A stretch of DNA of 64,000 nt. Origin: Silurus meridionalis. Its lineage: Eukaryota; Chordata; Actinopteri; Siluriformes; Siluridae. The position numbers were made by a program, and so were the translations under genes. Shown piece by piece: positions 58,496-64,000 of the stretch. Every line of letters begins with the position of its first letter. Within the stretch, counting starts at the first letter, position 1. The notes below the pieces were generated by a model. That model did not search any database. It had not been told where the DNA came from and was given only the letters and a program-made list of their open reading frames with translations. The stretch spans positions 13,791,990 to 13,855,989 of the forward strand of contig NC_060892.1 of NCBI RefSeq assembly GCF_014805685.1, read 5' to 3'.

Positions 58496-59170
58496 TTTAC
58501 ATTTATAGCATTTGGAAGATGCCCTTATCCAGAGTGACGGACGAATCTCTCACCATCAGTGGTGGACGAAGTACATAAAAGGTGTATTTGAGTAACAGTA
58601 AGTACTCTTGGTAAAATATTACTCCAGTAAAAGTAAATGTGCTCCCTTTAAACTTAGTACAAAAGTAAAACAGTATTTGCCTTCAACAGTAATCAAGTAT
58701 CTAAGTACTATGATTTATTATGGCTATAATGTTCCTAATGTTTATTCTAATGTTACTCTTAGCACACCAGTCTATTAATAGAATTGTATTAATGAGTTAA
58801 ACACTGACAGCTCTAATAAATTATCATAAGCCCAAAACCTTCTTTTCAACAACTTAAAAAAAACATGCAAATAAGGCCATGGGTGCTGTTGCAAGTTAGA
58901 CTCAGGAGATTCTTTCATCATTTATTCTTCTTTTATTGTTCTGCTAGCTGTTGAACTGATGCTGAACTGTATGTGTGTGCTAAGTAGATTCCACCAACCG
59001 GCAATGGTGGTTCTCGCTTGAATGACGCCCTGGGTGAACCATGCCATGACCCAGGGTCTCTCCCATTGATTACGTTCAGCTTTTAAAGGCTCCTCTCTGC
59101 TTCTGCTACTGTCAATGGATGAGTAAGACATATTCTCAGAGCAGTCCACAAATTTGAATACATTTTAAAA
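58496..59170. mobile_element. hAT-like MITE fragment and LINE/SINE tail relic
   Basis: 58496-58545 has the 'atttatagcatttggaagatgcc' tail motif found elsewhere. From 58556 'agtggtggacgaagtacata' and many 'agtaa' / 'aagta' phrases match a very common fish hAT-derived repeat. The expected inverted right terminus was not found, so the element is incomplete and the right limit is approximate. Confidence 0.55.
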
Positions 59171-60580
59171 GCAAAAAATGTACAGTTTCAAAATTACTAT
59201 TAAGTACAATAAAAGGTAACACTATAAGGTTGACAAACGTTAGTATTATACATGCCTACCAATTGCTTTCGCAAGTCAGTAAATGTACTAATTCTCAGGC
59301 ATCACAAAACAATTAAGTATTTACATTCTTAAAATCCTTAATAACAAAAAATGTAAAAATAAAATAAAACATTGCCTAAAAATGGCACAGTATGCCAGTT
59401 ACTAAATATTATATTTATTGTGATGCACATGTGTGTTTTCAAAAGTAGGATACATTAGATCTCTGTTCATCACCAGAAGCACATAAATTGCCATGTGTTG
59501 CATTGGAAAATAGATTTTAGAGCAATGGAAAGTGTGTCATATATAAATATTATGAGACATGGGTACAACACTTGACAGACAGCCACATTTTCCCAAGATA
59601 AGATCACATAGCCTGGAGCTATAAGGCAGTAATGCTACAGCCCTCAGCTACATTCCTACAATTCATCATATCTATTAATACATTTTAAAAAGAAAAGAAA
59701 AACAAACACTTATTTAGAATGTTCAAAGAAAGGCTCTTGTCGAATGTCACAATTTCGGTGCTATCATCCAGTGGTCCTTAACCTACTATTATGATTGTTT
59801 ATTATTCATCCTTGGACTCCAAAAACACTATTTGATTTGCGCTTTATATAGGTTTCCTGCTCCTATGGTGACTGTCACACAGCTAGTGAAACCCACTGAA
59901 ATATTATTAGATCTAGAAACATATTTATAAGAGTACAAACTTTATATGTGATTTATATATTTATATATAAATGTATATATAAATATATAAATGAATATAT
60001 AATGTATAAACAAAATGCTGGTGTTTTGAGAATGTTAATAGAAAAGTATTGAGAAGGTCAGAAGGAGTTGCATTGTGTGTTTGTGGACTAAATATATATT
60101 TAAAGATCAATCAATCATCTCCTCACAGAAAACTTCACAATCTTTCAAATTACAATAACATATGTTTTTTATTCTATATATCTATAATGTTAATTGTCTT
60201 CTTATAATTGAAAAAAATGCTTTTCAAAAGGAACAAAAATGACTTCCATTTTCCCAATAACTCAAAGCCACAATCGAAATGAATTAGTCATAGCATTAAT
60301 AGCCATTTAAAACAATCATACCTCAGCACTTTTGAATTCTCTAATCCAATTTATGTAAAGTTCCATTTGGTATAATAGCAGCTCTGTCGATGGTGCATGA
60401 ATTGTTTTGCAGTGTTCTTTTATGTCCCACAAACATTGATAATCTGTTAATATAAGTGCTAATTTTATCAATTAAAAGATAATGATTATTCTGTGGTCTG
60501 TAAGTGCAGCTCTTATTATACCAGAACAAATAAGTGGGCATATGCAGTCTGACTGACATTTCAGCTGTTTTCAATAGCTC
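59171..60580. other. Intergenic DNA, nothing recognised
   Basis: Very AT-rich sequence with short TATATAAAT-type runs near 59950-60005. No gene or classifiable repeat was seen. Confidence 0.55.
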
Positions 60581-60584
60581 AGTG

Positions 60585-61045
60585 AAGCAAAGTCAAGAAG
60601 CTTTCATTGTCATTTGTACCATATATAGCTGATGCAGTACACAGTGAAATGAGACAGCGTTCCTCCAGAACCCTGCTGCTACATTAAACAAGAAGAAACT
60701 TCAATGATATTCTTAGCTGTCCTCATTATCCTCTGTAGTGTCTTCCGAGATGGCGCAGTTCCCAAACCAGGCAGTGAGGGAACTGCACAGGATGCTCTCG
60801 ATGGTCCCTCATTAGAACATGGTTAGGATGGGGGAAGGGAGGTGGGCTTCATTTCCTTCTTTCCTTACCTTGATCGAGCTGGAATTGAGTGACCAGGTGA
60901 AGTTTTCCGGCAGATGTACACCAAGATATTTGGTGCTCTTGACAATCTCCGTGGAGGATCCATCGATGATCAGTGGAGAATGGCCGCTCTGTGCTCTCCT
61001 GAAGTCAACAACCATCACTTGGTTTTGTCAACGTTTAGAGAACAG
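60585..61045 (-). mobile_element. LINE-B fragment, rearranged
   Basis: The minus-strand frame 61018-60812 reads MMVVDFRRAQSGHSPLIIDG, then EIVKSTKYLGVHLPENFTWS, equivalent to 42700-42470 of LINE-B. The 3' end with a TTGACTT remnant lies near 60590. The region between is shortened by a deletion. Confidence 0.85.
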
Positions 61046-61320
61046 CAGTGGTGAAGCAAAAATTGAGTCTAACTAACTACGTTCTTAGTACACCTGGTCT
61101 TACACATAGTAGCCGAGAATCTCACATTAACCTATTGAAAAGGTATCATGCTTGTCCTTCACCAGTGGAGTCCACACCTGCTCCATCGGCGGTGTCAGTG
61201 ATTACCCTTTCAGTAGAGGAGCAGATTTCTCCTGCTGAGTACTCCCCTGAGGTTGATGACTTACATTTTGGTAGAAACTGCTTGTCTTCTCTTGACTTAC
61301 TTAATTAAAAATCCTTAGAG
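61046..61320 (+). mobile_element. Possible Ty3/gypsy-type pol relic
   Basis: The plus-strand frame 61048-61308 includes RESHINLLKRYHACPSP and a Ser/Val/Glu-rich stretch to a stop. The HINLLKRY phrase resembles the region after the integrase in fish Ty3/gypsy polyproteins. No other retroelement domain is present. Weak assignment. Confidence 0.35.
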
Positions 61321-61639
61321 CGGCTGTCAGAGAAGGAGGAGGAAGGGAAGTCATCATGAGGGTGGTTGTTTTGGTGTTTGGTTTGGCGTAGTAGTAATGG
61401 ATTTTGGTTTGGCTTAGTGATGTATGTTTGTCATCAAAATCCCTCATGGTGCACACATCTGGCAATTAAAACCGTCCGTGTGGAAACATAGCAAACGTTC
61501 AGTTTGGTGTCCTGATGATAAACGTAATTTAAAACACCATAATTACTTTAAAACATTTACATATTTGTCTTCATGCTTTATGTTGCTCTGGGTAATATTC
61601 TGCTGATAAACCTTCTGTATTTCATGTGTATTCTACTTT

Positions 61640-61735
61640 GACACGTACCACCTACCTAAACACAGTTTAAAAAAAGGTTTACAGCATTGACTTGTGTATG
61701 TGACAAATAAAATTTGATTTGATTTGATTTGACTT
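61640..61735 (+). mobile_element. LINE 3' tail (GATTT)n
   Basis: 'tatgtgacaaataaaatttg' followed by GATTTGATTT units; same family as 7738-8056, opposite strand. Only the last part of the 3' UTR is present. 61321-61639 and 61736-62090 show nothing recognisable. Confidence 0.7.
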
Positions 61736-62089
61736 GGCCTCTAAATTCACCAGATATCAATCCAATCAAATCCTGAGCACGGGGCCCACCTCACAACCAA
61801 CAGGACTGAAAGGATATGCTGCTAACATCTGACATGATGCAAATCAGCTGAGCTGTGCACGTGATTGTTCCCGATCTTTTTTAAGTAAATATCATTCATC
61901 AACATGTACACGTAAGTATGAAAAAAAAAAGAGGTTCTTAAATTTTTTTTTAAATTGGAATAAAAATTTAAGTCCAGTTTCTAGACATTTATTTACAACC
62001 TTACTAAATAATGAATAAATGAGTCCCACTGTCTTTTTAAGCACAGGGAGGTTTATAAATCGTATTAAACATTTCTACATAGTTTTTTG

Positions 62090-62201
<112 letters not shown>

Positions 62202-62409
62202 ACCACAAGCTCTGCACTGTTTATGCCCATGTCTGCGCACAAAATGTTTGTGGTATTTCCTGTCTCTCACTCAGCTATATCTGTTCTTATCTGTTTTCAC
62301 TGTGAGCATTGCCAAAAAAAAATTTTGTTCACTTAAAAAAAAATGGATTTAATTGTATATCATAAAAAAGATACTTCCCAATACTTGAAGGAATAATTTA
62401 TAATGGATA

Positions 62410-63600
62410 ACCCATCTATAGGCCACTACAGGTTTACAGGTACAGGTTAGCTTCCTACCTGGAAGGTCGCTTATACAAGGTAACATGGAGGGGATCCACA
62501 TCTGCCCCGTTCAGACTCACCACTAGGGTACCACAAGGCTTGGTATTTGGTTCACTCCTTTTCTCCCTCTATATCATTCCATTGGTGAAGTCATATCCTC
62601 ACATGGGTTTTCTTAGAACTGCTATGCAGATGAATCTCAACTCATCTTTTCTTTCCATCCCTCAGATACCACAGCTTCCGCTCGGATCTCGGCATACTTG
62701 AAAGACATATCTTCATGGCTGAGTGCTCATCAACTAAAACTCAACCCCAGCAAAACAGAACTGGTGATTCATCTCCAGGTCAAGATCTCCGAATAACTCT
62801 ACATGACTCTCTGCTTTCCCCTTCAGCCACTGCTCTTAACCTTGGGGTAACTATGGACAATCAAATGTCATTCTTCTCACATGTCACTAATGTGGCTTGT
62901 TCCTGTCGATTTCTTCTCTACAACATCTGAAAGATTTGACCATTTCTGTCCACACAGGCTGCCCAGGTGCTTGTTCAGTGTCTTGTCATTTCGAGTCTAG
63001 ACAACTGCAACTCTCTGCTGGCAGGTCTTCCTCTAAATGGTATTCATCCACTGCAAATAATCCAAAATGCAGCTGCATGTCTTATGTTCAATCTGCCCAG
63101 GTTCTCCCACACCACCCCACTTCTGTGCTTCCTTCAATGGCTTCCAGTAGCTGCACGTGTCAGATTCAAAACACTGATGCTTCCTTACAAGGCCAAAAAT
63201 GGACCAGCACCATCTTAACTCAGAGACCTCATCACACCTCGCACTGCACCACGCTGTCTGAGATCCTCCAGCACTGCTCAACTCGTACCACCTTCTCTCT
63301 GAATGAGAGGTAAGTACACTTTAAGGCTCTTCTTTGTTCTGGCACCGAGGTGGTGGAATGAACTTCCCCTAGATGTCCGTACAGCTGCTATCTTTAAGCA
63401 ACGGTTGAAGACCTACCTTTTCCGAAAAAAAACTTAAATTAGCACTTTCCAAGATTGCTTTTTAGAATTCAATGGTTATATTCATATTATGTTTGTAATC
63501 TAGCATAACAGTGTAGATTTATTTATTGCTAGAGACTCAAAGCACTTTTGTATGTCACTCTGGACAAGGGCGTCTGCTAAATGCCGCAAATGTAAATGTA
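62410..63600 (+). mobile_element. LINE-C (CR1/L2-like), 5'-truncated
   Basis: Plus-strand frames give SYLEGRLYKV, WRGSTSAPFRLTTRVPQGLV and SLYIIPLVKSY. The FADD-equivalent segment is degraded near 62615-62640. Then come SSWLSAHQLKLNPSKTELV-like sequence, ALNLGVTMDNQMSFFSHVTN, IQNAAACLMFNLPRFSHTT and LQWLPVAARVRFKTLMLPYK. The tail has 'tctgctaaatgccgcaaatg' before 63600. There are multiple frameshifts. Confidence 0.85.
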
Positions 63601-63879
63601 AATTACATTAGGTTTAGGTGTTGTTTAACTTTGCCACTATAATGGTAAAAGTACAAAGACAATGAAATGCAGTTAGCATCAAACCAGAAAAGCAGACAGC
63701 TTTATAATTATGCTACTGTAGCATTTTCCTTATCATATGCAAACTTTAGATATGGGGAGGGGGAGGTGATTTTGATTATATGATCACGATTTGCAAACAA
63801 TACTTTTGACAGATGTCCGTAAGGTTGGCCAACAGTGTTTCACTACATGCTGTAGTGCATTCTGAACAGTGTGTAGTTA

Positions 63880-64000
63880 TTTAAACAAACTGTGATGCAG
63901 CTGGTAAGGATGCTTACTATGACACAAATATACATGTCCAACATGATCTGAGGAGCAAGCTTTCTTTACTCTCCCCAAAAAGGTACAGGTGCTGCTTTGC
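63880..64000 (-). mobile_element. LINE fragment cut by window end
   Basis: On the minus strand 'aaagcagcacctgtaccttt' and 'gctgcatcacag' recall the QQRLYLFRE and CIT segments of LINE-B-type reverse transcriptase C-termini. It continues beyond the window. 63601-63879 shows nothing recognisable. Confidence 0.4.

Overview
The window looks like a teleost fish nuclear chromosome. It holds four widely spaced, intron-containing vertebrate genes, all on the minus strand, in AT-rich DNA packed with fish-type repeats: CR1/L2/Rex1-like and RTE-like LINEs, Tc1/mariner and hAT elements, a DIRS-like relic and long (TG)n and (TA)n tracts. The repeat style would fit an otophysan fish such as a catfish, but the sequence alone does not settle the species.

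Layout. 1-1.3 kb: GATA microsatellite and LINE ends. 1.77-10.1 kb: a complete six-exon NAD(P)H:quinone oxidoreductase gene (nqo1-like, 273 aa) with four transposons in its introns. 10.1-20.5 kb: no host gene; a DIRS-like relic between inverted minisatellite arrays (12.8-15.5 kb) and a LINE with a perfect 15-bp target-site duplication (15.8-17.2 kb). 20.6-22.0 kb: a two-exon beta-1,3-galactosyltransferase (407 aa). 23.9-28.2 kb: a voltage-gated K+ channel modifier subunit gene, kcng4-like (524 aa), with a probable untranslated first exon. 28.6-47 kb: no host gene; DNA transposons, LINE ends, a diverged tandem duplication (34.9-40.4 kb) and a three-layer nest of a LINE inside a LINE inside a hAT element (41.2-46.6 kb). 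47.5-58.2 kb: a ten-exon membrane dipeptidase gene (dpep1-like). Its splice sites and zinc ligands are in place, but exons 2 and 3 carry a stop codon and two frameshifts. 58.2-64 kb: repeats.

The genes do not form a pathway. From general knowledge, human NQO1, DPEP2/DPEP3, KCNG4 and DPEP1 all lie on 16q22-q24, so the grouping looks like conserved vertebrate synteny. The most useful observations are the NQO2-like active site on an NQO1-length protein, the damaged dipeptidase, the nested transposons with recognisable target-site duplications, and the DIRS relic with minisatellite termini. I found no convincing new biological system. All work was by eye; repeat family names below the superfamily level are tentative.
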